Notes under the pieces: model-generated | Told to the model about the DNA's origin: nothing | The model's database searches: none | The model's input: only the letters and a program-made list of their open reading frames with translations | DNA from: Euprymna scolopes | Taxonomy: Eukaryota > Mollusca > Cephalopoda > Sepiida > Sepiolidae | DNA: 64,000 nt | Assembly: GCA_024364805.1 (NCBI GenBank) | Contig: CM044523.1 | Location: 3,787,563-3,851,562 of the forward strand | Direction of reading: 5' to 3' | Position numbers and translations under genes: made by a program | Shown: piece by piece, positions 33,338 to 48,604 of the stretch | Numbering within the stretch: position 1 is the stretch's first letter | Layout: every line of letters starts with the position of its first letter

Positions 33338-36300
33338 GATAGGATACAAATTTTTGTACATACTTACATAAAAATGTTTAATGTATCCACAGTAATGAAG
33401 TATTAAGCAAAGAACTAACTAATATGAAAAAATTAACAATCCTACATTCTTTCAATCAATATTTAATTTTCGTTTTTCGTGGTATTCTTGATAAAGTTTA
33501 ATAATTGGAACAAAATAGCAAGTTAAATAAAAGTAGAATTCAGTATTAAATTTCCATGTTAGTTTGTACTTTGCATGATTACATTTTTACCTATCTATAC
33601 TGAGTTTCTGTTCAATAGATATTCCTTTAAAAACTTATATATAACCTATATGGGGGGAAATAGTCGTTTTAAAAGTATGTTTATAAAGTTGTACATAAAA
33701 TAATTATAGTTTCCAAACTAAAAGTTCCCTGGCATGTATTTTCATGTTTTATTTATTTTATTGACATTTATTAAGTATTCCCATCACTTCTGCCCGAATT
33801 TTAATTCAGAAATAAAAGTGGGGACGTCTAATGGAACTAAACAATATCTATACATCATTAATAATTTGTATCTTAAAAAGATAAAATTTTCAGTTAAAAG
33901 CCCTTAAATACCCTCGGATACTATCGTATTTCAAGATAAAAAAATGTCTTATGAGTTTTAAAATAGATAACTCAACTACTGAAGCTATATATTTTGGCTT
34001 AAAAATGTGCAGAAGACGGTTTACAAAATTCTGTAATGGAAATTTCGCTTTTAAAAATGAAGACCAAGCATGAGTTTGATGGACTTTCTACAGCATCATT
34101 TTAAAGAATTCAACTTCACAAAACTTCATTGCGTACTCGTTTTCAAGCCTAGAAACAAGTTTATATTACTGAAGATGTGTAGCCGAACCCTCGTGGTGAG
34201 GTTAAGCAACTGACTTCTGGTCTTTTTCGAAACTGTGGCTCGTGATATCTAGTCGGCCGGGAGCTACAGATGACGATGAACAGTTGTTTGGTTTCACAAC
34301 TGATACTACACAGTATTCTTCTAAATAATACCACAAGGTATACCACTTCAAACTCAAGTGAACGTCCCGATTCGTCTTCAAAAATGCAATTTCCATTTGA
34401 GAATTTTGTAAAACCATTTCTGTGTTTATTCCGGAACAGTTGAGATTTAAATGGGATGGGATAATTTCAATTTTTTTCCTAATTACGATAAAATTAGATT
34501 CTATTTTAAATTTCGAATTTTACTTTTTAAATCTCTGAATATTAAGCTATGGAGTTTTTCTTTATCTTTGTAATACGTGCATATATTTTTTGCAAATGTA
34601 AAAAATGCACATGATTTTTGGAATAATTTTATTATTTCTAGTTTCAAATCAATAAGTATTTATCATTTTATAATTACTATCAACAATCGAAAATTATATT
34701 TAATAAAAGAAAACGAAAAATGTAAACGAATCATTTTTGGCATCGGAAAATACACAAAAGGCATCCAATTCTGATTCCGACACTAAAAAGTCGGATTTTT
34801 CTGATTCCCGATTCCAAAAAAATTCCAGACTATGTATGAAAGGATCAGCGAGTGATTATATATATTATTTAGTTCTATTAGACTTTTCCATTTGCAATTA
34901 AATTTCATGGAATTAAACATAGAACAGAAAGTATGGGCTGGATTGCTATTTTAGAGAGAAAGAAATGCATAGTGAACACAATGCTGAAATAAATCAATTA
35001 TATAACAATATTTGAAATGTGTGAGTTGTTCTGTCCGTCTGTCAGCAGATGTTGTACTGTGATTGCTGTTGAGAAAATAGGTAAAAAGCATGCACTGAAG
35101 AAGAAGTGTTCTACATCTGGCAAAACCTAATGGAGTCTGGACCGAGAAAAAAGAGTGATAGATGACAAAGCATGAAGGATAGAGAGATAGTGATATATGA
35201 AAGATGTCAAAGGATGAGAATAGAAAAATGTTAGCTGGCTAGCCTAAGTTTTGTGTGTGTTTTTTTTTTAATTTTTGAAGGGGGTAGATTTTCTGTGGGG
35301 CATGGGGGCAGCTGAGTGCACTATAGTAGACTCACGTTTTTCACCCTTCTGGTCAGCCCATATTAAACGTCTTAGGCCTAAAAAGCAAAATAAAAAAAAG
35401 AGAAAAAAAGACATCACTTAGATGGAAGATGACAGCCGAGAGAGAGAGAAACTGAAAACAAAGACATAAAAAATTATTTGTTAAAACTATTTTTGAATTT
35501 TAAATGAAACCATTTTTTATAAATAATTCTTCTTACTCGAGGACTGGATTATTTATTTTTTATATGGGGATTTTTGTTTATTTTTAATAGGCAAAAATCT
35601 TAATGGAAAAAATAATTTATAAACTATGTACCTGATGTTTTTCGGATAGAGATGTATAAAAATGTTAGTTTTTACAAATAACTACCTGTATTTACTCGGC
35701 GTTGCCTCAAACTCATTTTACTCTAATTATGGCTTTGCTCATTGTTCACTTATGAATAAAAGAACGTGAAGAAATTTAAGTCATTAAAAATTAAACAAAA
35801 TATTAAAACAGTTTTCAAGTATCTCAATTGTTCGAAAATTTTAGAACCCATGTTTCCCATTGTTGGTTCTCTTTATTTTCTTGCAAGAAAATATTTACAT
35901 GTTGGAAAAATTCGATGAATTCCAAGAAACCGAATTTGCAATAAAATTTATTGGAGATCTTACAAAATATTTAAATTTAAACCCAATAAATGCTTTCAAG
36001 TCTTTTAGTATTTTTATCTTAATTCAATAAATTGAGGCTCAGAACTACAATTATCAAATAAGCAAATATGCACAGAGAGAGGGCCCTAATTATGTGACAA
36101 ATGCAGAGAGGAAGAAACTGGTTAAGATTATGTACTTATTCTCTGGAGTGAGAAAAGGGTAAGAAATAAGTGATTACTTATTAAAAATTCGTTCACTCAC
36201 GTACGAAGTAATCGTGAAATTTTACCTTGCCTCATTTGAGTTGAGTATTTCTCTTTAATAGGATTTCTAAAATGTTCATTGAAGCAGTATATGTTAATAA

Positions 36301-36476
36301 TTTTTATTTTATTTTATTTTACTAAACAACCAATTAATAATAAAGTGTACATCTGGTAAAAGTGAGAAAAACTAGATTACATAATTAATAGAGATTAAAA
36401 CTACCATAAATTTAAAAGTATATTAGAACTTGACAAATACAGTGCTAAAATATAGCAAGTGTTTTAAATTTTTAGA

Positions 36477-36683
36477 ATATGAAGTTTTGCAGGAATTTTT
36501 ATTTTTCAAAAATACCATACATATAAACTTTATTTTATTCACACAAGGTGTTTTAGGTACTTATATTCATTCCGGTCATGTGTATCCGGATAAAGATTCT
36601 GATTTGTCCGAAGCGCATCAATTTATGCAAACAACAACACCTCATAGTTCGCTTCAAATACCCAATTGTTTAAGTCTAGTTTT
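36477..36683 (+). repeat. Dispersed element B, copy 2 (207 bp)
   Basis: The second copy of 25754-25960 at a constant offset of 10,723 bp with no indels. It lacks the direct repeats of about 100 bp that bracket copy 1, which sets the element limits close to the boundaries given. Confidence 0.85.
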
Positions 36684-39600
36684 TATGGATTATGTAATTT
36701 AACAGAATGATTAAGCCTTAAAAATGGATTATTACCTTGTTAAAAATTTTGCAGAAAAGGATTTAAATTTATGGACGTTATGTTTCAGATATTTTTCAGA
36801 TGAGGATTGATGACTTAGATAATTCGGAATACTATTTCTATCTCGATTATTATATTCAGCATATCGGCTGATGAAACCTCCAACCTTTTTCATGTGCATC
36901 TTTAGGACATTTTAACCTTCTAATTTAACTTGAAGAATCTTTATGTTGATCCCGAGAAACTATGCAGAATTTGGAACTGAGCCTTTTATTGAACAGAGTT
37001 AAACACCAGGGTCGATTTTTAATGTGGAGAAAAGGAGGAAAAATTTTAAATTGTCTCAGTCGTGAAGGATATCCCCTCTATTGCGAGAGAACAAGAAATT
37101 CAAGCGCAGCATCAGAAGAACAGATATTACACTTTGATCTTGGCTAGCAGGCCAAGAAATCTCTTATGGTATGTAATACCGTGTTAATGTGAAAAATATA
37201 CAAAGCTGAAAAAAAACCTTGACATTATTGGCATGGCATAATATGTAGACACTAAAGAGTTGGGTATGGCTGATCATATGAGGGAACCACCCAACTTTGT
37301 GGGGCGAAGTTAAAATTATAGACAGAATGATTTTGGGGCGTAAAAAAATCCCCTAAATCAGCGCAGGTGCTGGGCGATAATGACCTCCAAAATAAACCTA
37401 GTATAGAATGGATTGCAATGTGGGAAGTAATAGCTCTGAAGAATTAGAACAAGTAAATAAATAATCGTAGAAAAATAATTCTACACACCGAGACAAAATT
37501 GTAACCATGCCAAAATTTATACTAAAATTGTTTGCATGGACGGTATTTAATAGTTAAGAGTATTTGTTACCAAATATTTATGATAGCCTTCTGAAGGTTG
37601 GAAATTCTTACATCCTTACAAAAGATAATAAAAACTAATAACATAATTTAACATTTATACCCGTTTATAGCAGACAGAATGAGGACAATCCGCCTTTGGG
37701 AATTAAATAAGGAGTTGAAATATAAATTATATACAATTTCCAAATTTCGGCATAAAGATTCTCCAAATGAGACTCAAAATTTCAAAAGTTTGAAAAGCTG
37801 CACCTGAAAATGATTAAAGATTTCATCAGTAAAAGAGTTGTAAATATAATAATCGAATTTTTGAACAATAGTCTGAATAAGCCTCTCAATAAAAACTGAA
37901 CTATTTGGATCTGAAAATGATATTTTTGCCTATGAATAAAAAATATTGCGGTAGTCAATTTTTATTTATTTTTTTTGCAAGTTGGACAGCAACTGAATTT
38001 GCTTCGTTCTTGTAGTCGGAGATTGTTACCATTTGATCCCTGCGTGGGGAGGTAATGTCTATGATGCACCCATGAGTGGAGGAGAAAACCTTGTGTGGAC
38101 CACCTGAGAAATGAGCCACTGTTATTGTATTCATTCCAACAAGAACCATGGAAGGTAGATTCGAGACAAAGAAAAAGAGAAAAGAGAAGGAAAAAAGAGA
38201 AAAGACGTTAGTGAATGAAATGTGAAACCGTTAGTAAAAAAGCAATTGAAAATAGAAATAATCGGCATTGGCAAAGCTAACAGACCACAACATCTGAAAT
38301 CGTTTTGCGATGATATAAAAAATGATTTTTTTTAATGAGAAAAAGAAACTTATTAATGCACCTATTATTCACCCAGACGGTATTTTTTTTTTTTTGCCAA
38401 AAAAAAAAAAAACAGTAAAAAAAAAAATCCTAAAAGAAAAAGTAAAAGTGCACTTTTGCAGCCGGATATGAACTTTAAAATATACAGTTTTTCAGAAAAA
38501 ACATTGAAAATATTTTTTTTTGTTAAATAGTCGTTTGATTTACAAATATTATAATTTTTATGATAAGTACTAGCAAAACAAAAATAAATTTTAGTATATA
38601 TTCTCCATTTATTTTTTTAGCATTTTTATTCGTGACTTAGAATGAATTTTCTATTTTCTTTTTACTTTAATAATAACCGAAATAAATCAGTGTCTACTCT
38701 GATATTATATGCATAGATTTTTTTTAAATGTGCTTATTTTAATTCAGTATTTTGTATGCCTATCTCAAATTTGCTTTAGAGAGATCAACATTCGTCTTTC
38801 TATTTTGACTGTATATCGCCAGCATTCCTTTTTTACTCAGTTAATCTGGAAATATATCTCATTAAATTTGCTTCCGGTGTACAAGAATAACTATAGTAAT
38901 AGATCTGAAAGTGAAATTAAAAACTTGCACCCCTTGCCTTAATTTAGGAATTGAAGGTTAAATATCGATAAGCTCTAAATATTAAAATCAATCGGAAATA
39001 AGAACTTAATTTTTAAGATAACAGACCAATATGTGTCCGGCGAAACTGGATTTCGTATGTACATTAGAACAAAACTATTGAAATCAAAGAAAACTGACTC
39101 GACTATCTATAGCACATAACGAAACGCTTGCCGTTGCTTATTCGCTCCTAGAACTGCAATCCACATCCAATGCCAGAGACCATGTTTGCAGCCAACTAAT
39201 ATATATATAAAACAGAAATGGGCACTATTTTCTTTCTATTTTCTTTCAATCGATAATATGAAAACATCTGTTAAATATTTCTAAGAATTTCCTATCACTA
39301 CTCATTTCATGAGAGCATTGTTTTTGCAAGCATAGAAAAGGTCAAGTACTTTTAGACTTACTAAGAAAATTAAAATATCGAATCAATATTTTCTTTGTTC
39401 TACAGTGTAATAATGTGAACAATGGAAATTTATTTGTTTTATTTTATCTGCAGAAAATAGATATTAATAAGGAAAATAATTTATAACATTAATATTTTTT
39501 AAATACTTGGCAATGTTAATCCAACGTTTCTCTGTGGACCTAGTCGTGTAAAGATGACAAACAGATTTTTAAAGATTTCAAATATAAAACGCAAGTTTTT

Positions 39601-42600
39601 TTTCCAAGAACAGAGGAAATAGCCATTATCTGTTTTTATTTAAGAACATTAAGAGTAAATTTGAGATAGTACAGGCTAATCCCTAAAAATTGTCATCCAT
39701 GAAATCGTTAAAAATTTCACAATCAAACCTGCAATCAAACCATACTTTGTAGCTATACATTTCATTTTATACTGGAGTTTTAATCATGCCCAAAAATCTT
39801 GGTTTTATTGATATTCAATGATACGCTGGGACACTTTAGTGATCGTTTCATCAGTAGGAAGTGGGATCATGTATGCCAAGCAAAGAGCATGTCAAAGTTA
39901 TTGATGTAATATGAAAGTTCGCTAATTATTCAACAGAAATAAAACCAAGACTGTTGGACATCCATGGTTGAAAATTGGTGGACAATTTCGATATATGCTT
40001 GCAGAAAGAATAATGTATTTTAGCAACAATTGCATCGATGACATAGTTTGCAGGTTAAGAAGTCCTTGCTATTGAAACCGGCTTGCTTGTCTGGTGAAGA
40101 AAGGGAAACAATTTTAATTTGTCTATTTAAAAGATCTGAAATTAAATATTGGAAAAAGCATAGTTTTTTTTTCTTTTTGCATTGCAAACAGAATTGATGA
40201 GTTTTGCTGAATGTTTAGGAATTAGGTATCATCCGTTATAGCACATAGTTCATAGCTGAAGATACAGATTAGAAAATATCTAACTCAAAATAAATATCCT
40301 ATAAGGAGTGCGAGTACAAATAAGCTCGTTTTAAACAATTGGTTAAAAAGAAAAACAGCATTTTTGTTAATAGGTTAAAAAGCAATAAATAAAAATCAAA
40401 TGAAGCAAAAAGGAAATAAAATAGCATTAAATAGGAATTTTGTTAAATTATTAATAATTAGGCATACATAATTGTTTTATTGTTACAGCATTTCGAATGT
40501 TATCCTTTAAGGCCTCCTTCAGATATCTTGTGTTAACCATCTGAAATGCTCAACTGAAAGCCATGAGATTAGTACATATTGGCTTACCTCTAGGATTATG
40601 GAACATTAAAGTAATATATTTTATTAACCGATGCCCTCCCCTAAATTATACAAAACAAAACAGCGCATCAATATTGCTATAAAGTTAGATATGTATATTT
40701 TTTTATATATTTGTATGGGCCGGATTCATAAACTAGTTAATTGATAATTATGAATTTTCGAACACAGGTATTAAGCATAAGAGTCGTAATATATAAAATA
40801 TTTACGTTACGTTTTATGCACACGAGTTGAAAAAAGGTGAATATAAATACAATATCTCATTTGAAAAGTATTTCAGATCATCTTAAGCAAGATTCAATGA
40901 ATTTTATGTTCACATTTAAAAAAATAAGGACCTTACATTTTAGAGATAATCTAGAATCCAAATAATCTAATTCGCTTTGATCAAAATTAGAAATAATGAT
41001 TCCAGACAAAGCTTAGAATCATTATAACCCGATTTTAATCTTCATAAGGACCGGGGAGAGCATAACAGTGGTGTAAAACTTCTGGATTAGGAATGTATTT
41101 TCCCCGTCCTGAGACGGGTATTTTTCTAAAATATAAATTTATTTTAGGATTATACTATACTAAATCAATGTCCTATGCATTGAACACACGTTTCAATTTT
41201 AGCCATGAAACACCAGGTAACGGATATATTTTAGGCGTGTTTAGTTTATGGCATATTTACCCTAATCGTGCGATTTAATTTTGAATCCAGTCATTTTGGT
41301 AAATATTTTTATGCTTCAAGTTCTTAATATTTGAAAACAATAGATCAATTTGGTTTATGAATAGTTTGTAGATAAATTTACTTTGTGAATAGTCTCGAAT
41401 TAATACATTCTATGTGACCAAGTGATGGGACTTATTCAGTGTAGACCTAAGAGTCATGATAATCCAAGAGTGACTGAACTCTTAAACCACTTTTATAAGG
41501 GTCTCATCACTGGACTCCGATTCATGTCATATCCTTTTTGGCTAGGATCAAAGTGTAGTATATGACCAATGACGCCCATTTTCCTACACTTCCGATTGAC
41601 CGTGTGCCTAATTTGCTTAAAATTAGGAAACTATTTTTTTTAATTTTACAAATAAATAATTCAAAGTGTAGTAACTGTTCTGACATTGAACTTCTGTTCT
41701 CAATGAATGAAGGAAAATATTCTAGACTGAATCTATTTTTATTTTTTCACAATCTTGAGTTCCGTCTTTAGGAAGACGAGTTTTATCCACATTATGAACC
41801 AAACGTGTATCTAACACTTCCTTTGTGTGGGGGCAAGGAAATAGAAGCCTTTAGATGTAACTGTAGCAGATAAGACCACTACAACTCTGAATGCCCTTAG
41901 AGCAGTAGAACTGAAGGCCTATTTTACACCCCATCAGATACAGATCTGTGTCAGATGTAGGTAGGGTCTTAATAGAGAGAACTTATGTATTTGATAGAGT
42001 TGGCAAATAGGGTAGGTGGAAGAAAATAAGTAAAAATGACTGAGAAGAATTTCTGAGACATTTTAACTATTTTTCGATGGTGATGTGGGAGGGGGAACCT
42101 TGACCAACGCTTTGATTCAGGTTTAGTTTCCAGAAGAATATATGTTAGGAATTTAAGTTGAAGATAAAGCGTACTAGTGGGGCCCATGGAAATTCAAAAG
42201 CCGTATTCTTCATCTCTTGTATATTGCTATAGTTCCTAAAAATATTTTTATATTTTTCCAAATGGAAACACACTTATCTTAGTAGTCTGGTTAATCTAGT
42301 TCAAAAATATGCCTAATTATGAGAGTCTATCACAAAAATCCTTGACGTTTGGTGTGAAGCCAAACCTCACAATATTTTTGTACTATTTTTAGACAGAATG
42401 CATACTAAACTTTTATTCAAGCTTAAGATCTAAGAAATTTCTTAGTTCAAGTTCCATATTCGATAAATAAAAAAGAAGCGATAAAAAGGCGACATGAGAT
42501 GAAATTTAAAAATATTTCTTCTTCGATGATCGGGCGGTAGTATCTTTTTGAAAAGGAGATGAAAGGTGATGACGTGCGTACGCACATGAAATTATTTTAA

Positions 42601-45417
42601 TGTATTATTATATAGGTAAAAGAAATTCTAAAACCTTGGATGCAAATCTGTAGTAACTGTGAACAGGAAGAAATATAGGAGTTTGTAAAACTATGGTAAT
42701 TCTTTTATCTCAAAAATAAATGTCGTTAATTGTATTTTTTTTCTTTTAAAGGGGTTGAGCAGGATCAAAGAGTAATCCAGCGAAAGGGTGAGTGTGTGTG
42801 AGAGAGAGAGAGACAAAAAAAAAATTAAGAGGTGAAGGCGGTTAGATAACTGCGGTAATTTTATCAGGGTACTTACTTCCCCCGTTTATTTGTGTTTCCA
42901 TCGGCGGACACTGAATAACTGGGGGGAGAAAAAAAAAACAGAAATAATAATAAAGGAACAACACGAAGACCTGAGAAAGGAACGTAGCAATTCAAAGATG
43001 AATGCGGAAGCGAGCAGGCATGCGGACAGCCAAGACAAAAAAAAAATGGAGCCGTAAAGAAACAAATAAACAAACAAAAAGATGAAGAGGAGAAAAGAAA
43101 TCGCGAGCAGCGTTTGCCATACGCAGGCATGCATATACGCAACGAAAGAAATTCTAGATTCCAAAAAGTGGAATTACTTTATTAAATTGGAACCAAATTA
43201 AATATGGCATGGAACCAACTGAAGACGAATGTTCTAAATTCCACTTGGAAATTTGAATAGAATGTTGAAACATTTAAGAGGATTTCTGCATGTTATTTAA
43301 TAATAGATTATCAATGACACCTACGGTCACAACCACTATTGTTCCATTTGTGTTTCATTCAAAAATTCATAAACTTAATTGTTTTTATGGGGTTTTTTTT
43401 TTACATAACTATAAATATTGAGTTTTTATTTCTACATGTTTCATGTGAATTATATGCATAAAGGTTGCTATTATTTTGCTATTTGGTTTACATAAGTCTT
43501 TGCGGTGTGTAGGAACACAATTAAAAAGAGAATTACTCTTTCTCTAACTGCTCACAGAGGCATTCACAACTATTGGAGAGTAGTTGAACAATGAGAACGC
43601 AAGAGACTTTCATAGGTAGGTACAAGATGAGTGACATGTTCAGTTAACTACAAATTATCGCTAATTAGAGTGGATTAGAATTTTAAACATAACTGTGCCA
43701 AAATTGAGGAATATTTTATCATGTATTTTGCATTTTTATAATCATTTTTTATAAAAGCCTTAGATAAAGATTTTTTTTTACTTGGCCTTTGTACAAAAGA
43801 TTATAGATGATGAATCAGAGGAAATCGTCCGTAAAGTCTGGTATAATATGTAAAAAAAAAATAAATGAATAAATAAATCAATTGGAATTTACTTTCTTTT
43901 CAATGCAGTAAGATGTGACGAGGTAAGCTGGAGGATGGGGGAGGTTAACTCCTCCCGCTGGGGTAACTCTGGTCAAATGCAAAATAGCTGATAACAGACC
44001 TGTGAGCATTACGCATTAGCAGCACTTTAGACGATCAGCAATAACTCACTCAGGTTGATCTCCAAAGACTTAACTACTTAATTCTAAGAATGGTATCGCG
44101 TTTTAAGTTACTCACTAAATTACCAGATACCAAGGTTGGTACGACAATTTGAGAATATTTAAATATCCTATGTGTTTCGATTTCATGAACATCTTGTTTC
44201 TGAATATATATGGTTATTCATTCAATTAAAAATGTTTTGACTGTCATATTTCTTCTAAAACCATCTTCACATTTTATTTGAGATTCGTTTTACATGCTTG
44301 CATGTGTAAAATTGCTTTCAGAAATTGACTTCCAAGCTAACCTACCTCTGACCAGACCTTTGTTTATCCCACTTTCTCTCAATTCTATCTTTATCTCCTC
44401 GTCTTCTTCTGCCTTCTTCTCTAGGCTGATCCTACTACCTAAATTGTTCCACATCTAATCATCCAAGAAGTGTCATTTTTTTCAATATGTCCATTGATAT
44501 CTCATCTACACATATCTTCAGATTTAATATTCCGTGCTCATCAAACTTAAGCTCCTCTTTAAGATTCACATTACACATTGTGCCATTCTTATACTTCCTC
44601 CCAATGCAATGTGTATCGTCAATAATCACTGTCTAGCTTTCACTTCTATACATCGCATTGTGTACACATGCCTATTATATTTTTCTCTCCGTCGACAGTG
44701 GCAATGCACTGCTGATTAGTAATGACAAATGTTTCATGAACTCATTTCATTCACTCCTAATTAATGTTGTCACACTAGCACTTGTTCCATTTTTCTTCCG
44801 ATGACATCATAAAGATAGAACCATTTCTGAACCTCAATAACGTCGACATTCATATATATTTTTCTGCACATTCGAGTTCTCATTCGTCCCACTGTCTTAC
44901 ACTCTTTGCAGATAAACTGGTAATTTCTCAAACTACTTCATCCTAGAATATATTGCTTTTGCTTTAGTTGCATGGAATTAAGTGTGATATTATGGAGTTC
45001 AAGGTCGGATACACAAGCAAACATAGCACGCGAAAAATTGACCAATGTGCTGGTACGATCCGTGTTGAAGAAACCTGATGTAGATGGCTTTGTTTTCTTC
45101 AGATAATTTTGTATTATTCTGTCCTCATCTCCGGCATTATTCTCGCAACGTTTTGGGCTGAAGTATCTAAATTTATTTAGGTTGCTCTTGTCAAACTCGG
45201 GAATCTGTACGGAATTTGTAACAGAACTCATTTAATTCAGGGAGGTAGTTTTTTCACATTCCCTCAGCCACAAGTAAAGTAAAAATCTAAAATATTTTGT
45301 ACTTGTGTTCTTAGTATAGCTCGTACTGAAGATTTAACCGAAAATCCTCAGAAGACTTTCACTTAAAACTGATTAATTTAGTGCTTATATCCAATGGGTC
45401 ACGAGTGCTAGAAGAAT

Positions 45418-45470
45418 CATACCAAGGATGAGAACAGTAGTCCGAATAATACAAATTATCCATCTTAGAA
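45418..45470 (+). repeat. Fragment of the inverted-end repeat family
   Basis: AAGGATGAGAACAGTAGTCC followed by GAATAATAC is the reverse complement form of the arm seen at 46335-46376 and 58848-58888. Only one end is clear. Confidence 0.5.
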
Positions 45471-46334
45471 AAGGTACAAAACTTAAAATCAATATCAAGC
45501 AGGAAGCTGTGCTTGGAATTATATATCTTGCTTTAACCTCGGTTAGATGTGATATTGGAAACATAAAAACAACAAAATAAGCTTGATCCAAGCATTTGAG
45601 AAAGAAATTTAAACACGATTAAGCTTGTAAACAATATTAATGTGGCTTGAAAAACATAGTGAAAATGTGTATAGATGAGCGAGTGAGCGAATTATTGAAA
45701 GCAGATATGCAAGCGAGGGTTGAAGCAGCAGCCATGTCAATTTCAAACAAAAAAAAATAAAAATAAAAATGGGACACAAGATAACAAAGGTCAAGGGTTT
45801 TGTGCTGGAGAATAAAAAGGGAGACCCAATGCAGATCTGTGCAAATGGAATGTGCAGATTGCAATCGAAGAAATAACCCACACTTTACACACACCCTGTT
45901 CCCCCATCGCCGCCGTAAACTTACATGTCGTCCACATTCTGGAGGACAGAACGAAGTTGGAAGGATTTAATTCAAATCTCTGCACATCAAACGAATTCAT
46001 TTTCTAATTAACACTTTTTGAAAAAATAAATTATTTTGCAAATTTTACGGTTTAAAAGAAAATTTTTCATACCCGCCCAGGCAACTTTCTTCTCTTAATA
46101 TATTCTTAATATATATTACATACGATATATCCATTACGATATTTCCATTATATTACATTATTAATATATATTGCATAGTGATATTTCCCTTAGATGCTGA
46201 TGCCTTTTATGAGATGGGAAACCCGGTGCATTGGGTTAATATATACTACATTAGTTAGTTAATTAGTCAATGGTCTAATATGATTAGACGATTAAATTAC
46301 AAGGAAGCAGTAATGAATGTAAATACTAATCTGT

Positions 46335-46664
46335 ATTATTTGGATTCTTTGAATTACTGCTTTCATCTTGAGTGGCGTAGTGGATAAAGTACTTAGTAAA
46401 TTCAGTTGTAAGTTACACTCTTTTGGATGTTGAATCCTCATTGCAATTCCATTAACACTTAAAATTTGATTATTTCTTAGAACGTCGATCCAGTTATGGT
46501 TGATAGGAGAGTATGCTAGCCCCGTGGAATTAATATAGGGTTCTGTTCGAAATTTCATGCAATTTGCAGAGTTAGACAAGATAAAAAGGTAGGAAGTTAA
46601 AACGGCCAACACGTGAAAATGCCACTCAACATGAGACCAATCGTCTGAAGAATCCAAATATTAT
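46335..46664 (+). mobile_element. tRNA-headed element with about 42-bp terminal inverted repeats
   Basis: The left arm at 46335-46376 (ATTATTTGGATTCTTTGAAT...GAGTGGC) is the imperfect reverse complement of the right arm at 46621-46664 (GCCACTCAACATGAGACCAA...). Just inside the left arm AGTGGCGTAGTGGATAAAGT resembles box A, and GGATGTTGAATCCTC at 46425-46439 resembles box B. No protein is encoded. Related arms or heads occur at 48605-48855 (-), 55895-56105 (-), 58615-59010 (-) and 31267-31361. Confidence 0.6.
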
Positions 46665-47649
46665 GAATAGTCATTCCTCATCTCAAAGACTCAAAAACGT
46701 AGACAACAGTATTTGAACAGACAAACTTGATATTATTTTTAATCAGAAATTGTTAAGTATTGTCTGATGCTTATACAATTAAAAATCTAAAAAGCATAAA
46801 TAAAATAAAGTAGCTCTCAACCCAATGTGTATCCACGTCTAAGATGGAAGGGGAGATTATCTAGATGTCTGGAAAGACGTTAGCAAAATGTTGATAATGC
46901 TAGAATAATGGTATTCAAATAGTGGCATTAAATTCAAAATTTCATTGTAATGAAGCTTGTCTGATTTCAAATCCATTATTCCCTTTATCTTATACGACCG
47001 AGACACAAAGAAAAAAAAAGTTGTGGAAAATAAGGAAAACGTCAGAGAAGTTTGTGTTTATTAGCGAGGGAAAAAGCCTTTGTTTACAGTTCTAGCACCT
47101 GAGACCCTGACACACATACACACATTCAGAACACACACATGCGTATGCATTACAACCATGCAGCTGCTGCTGCTGCTATCAGCAGTCTCATCTTGACTGA
47201 AAGCCTTCAGGTAAAAAGCTGATAAATTTCTAAAATCGTTGGTACGCAGGGAGGGGGGGATAATAGACAAGCAAAATAAAATAAAACCAAGAGGATGTTC
47301 ATAGGAAAAAGTCTGCAGAAGACTTGAAAGGAAATGTTGCCCTTGCTGCTACCATAGTTCATACAGTTTGAGGGCATTTAGGGTCATTTAATGCTGAAAC
47401 ACTATAGACTGCCCATGTGCCTTGACGAGCATTGGACCTAGAAGTCAAGCGTAATAATTATGAATATTACCACTTTAAGATAGCAACATTGATACGAAAA
47501 CGAGTTACCCAGCGCACACACTCTTATCATATGTTAGTGTTTGTGTATTTTATAATGTTGATTTTGAGCGGGACTACCCTCAAAATAAAGTAAATAGCCA
47601 TATGAAGTCTTGTTTTAAGCATATTATGCTCTGGGATATTATATTTCGT

Positions 47650-47655
<6 letters not shown>

Positions 47656-47695
<40 letters not shown>
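47656..47695. repeat. (TA)n microsatellite
   Basis: About 40 bp of alternating T and A. Confidence 0.95.
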
Positions 47696-47696
<1 letters not shown>

Positions 47697-48604
47697 CAGG
47701 AGCAGGACCGTGTAGAAACTTCAGTGCTTGTTACATCCATCTATATAATTTATTGTTGATAGTTTTAATAACTTTGACTCCGAATTATGCTATTTTAGTA
47801 TAAAAAAACAGCATCAAAGATCAAAGTCTTTTTCTTATTATATTCACTCCAAGCATGTTATATTGCCACTGAGATTGAGGTCAGATCTATAGAATGCATT
47901 CCAAGCAATTAGTTGTGCAGCAAGACGTTTGTCAACATTACATTTAAATTTCATGTTGGTGCAATCTGGGAAAACAGTTTTCTGGCACCTCGGGATATAT
48001 TCAGTGAAAGAGTTGATCTTTTGTTGCTAGTCAGATTGATTGAGAGCACTGAACTAGTACAAATAGAAGTTCATTGGAGAACATTCTATGAAAGTACTTG
48101 TAAAATATGCAGAGATACAACCCTGCAGCGATGTGGTAGAGATTAGAGTTTGGCAGAGGGTATGGTATCGAATAGGTTAGAGGTTATTTTATTTTCCCAA
48201 AAGGAAGACACTTCTGGTTAGTGAACTAGCCAAGATATCACACAATACTTCATAAACAGGCAGATGCTGGTTTTATAGAGAGAATAAAAAATGATACAGG
48301 AAACAATTGTTCAAGTTAATCAGCATATTGATATTGTGTTTTCAATCAAATGATGAATAAAAGTTTTAGTCACGATGACCAGTTTTGCAAGTCAAGATGT
48401 GCAACTTATTTTCTTTGGACATTGCAATAATTCAGATTTCTCCACTTTAGACAAAAGCAGAGAAAACATTTTAATACAAGTTTTATTTTTCTTTTGATTT
48501 CAAAAGAATTTTTCCCCCTGGACATTTACTTTCATTGTAAAGATTAAAAATAGAATTCTTATGCGTTCTAACAATAACCAGACAAACAAGTTTGTTTTAT
48601 TTGA

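Noticed and set aside
41093-41278. 61-codon plus-strand open frame with partial likeness to 63570-63620
   Set aside because: The similarity is limited to about 40 bases (GGTATTTTTCTAA region); no domain and no splice context.
42873-43164. Two overlapping 90-codon minus-strand frames, rich in Phe/Leu/Ser
   Set aside because: The region is purine-rich on the plus strand, giving low-complexity hydrophobic translations; no recognisable protein.
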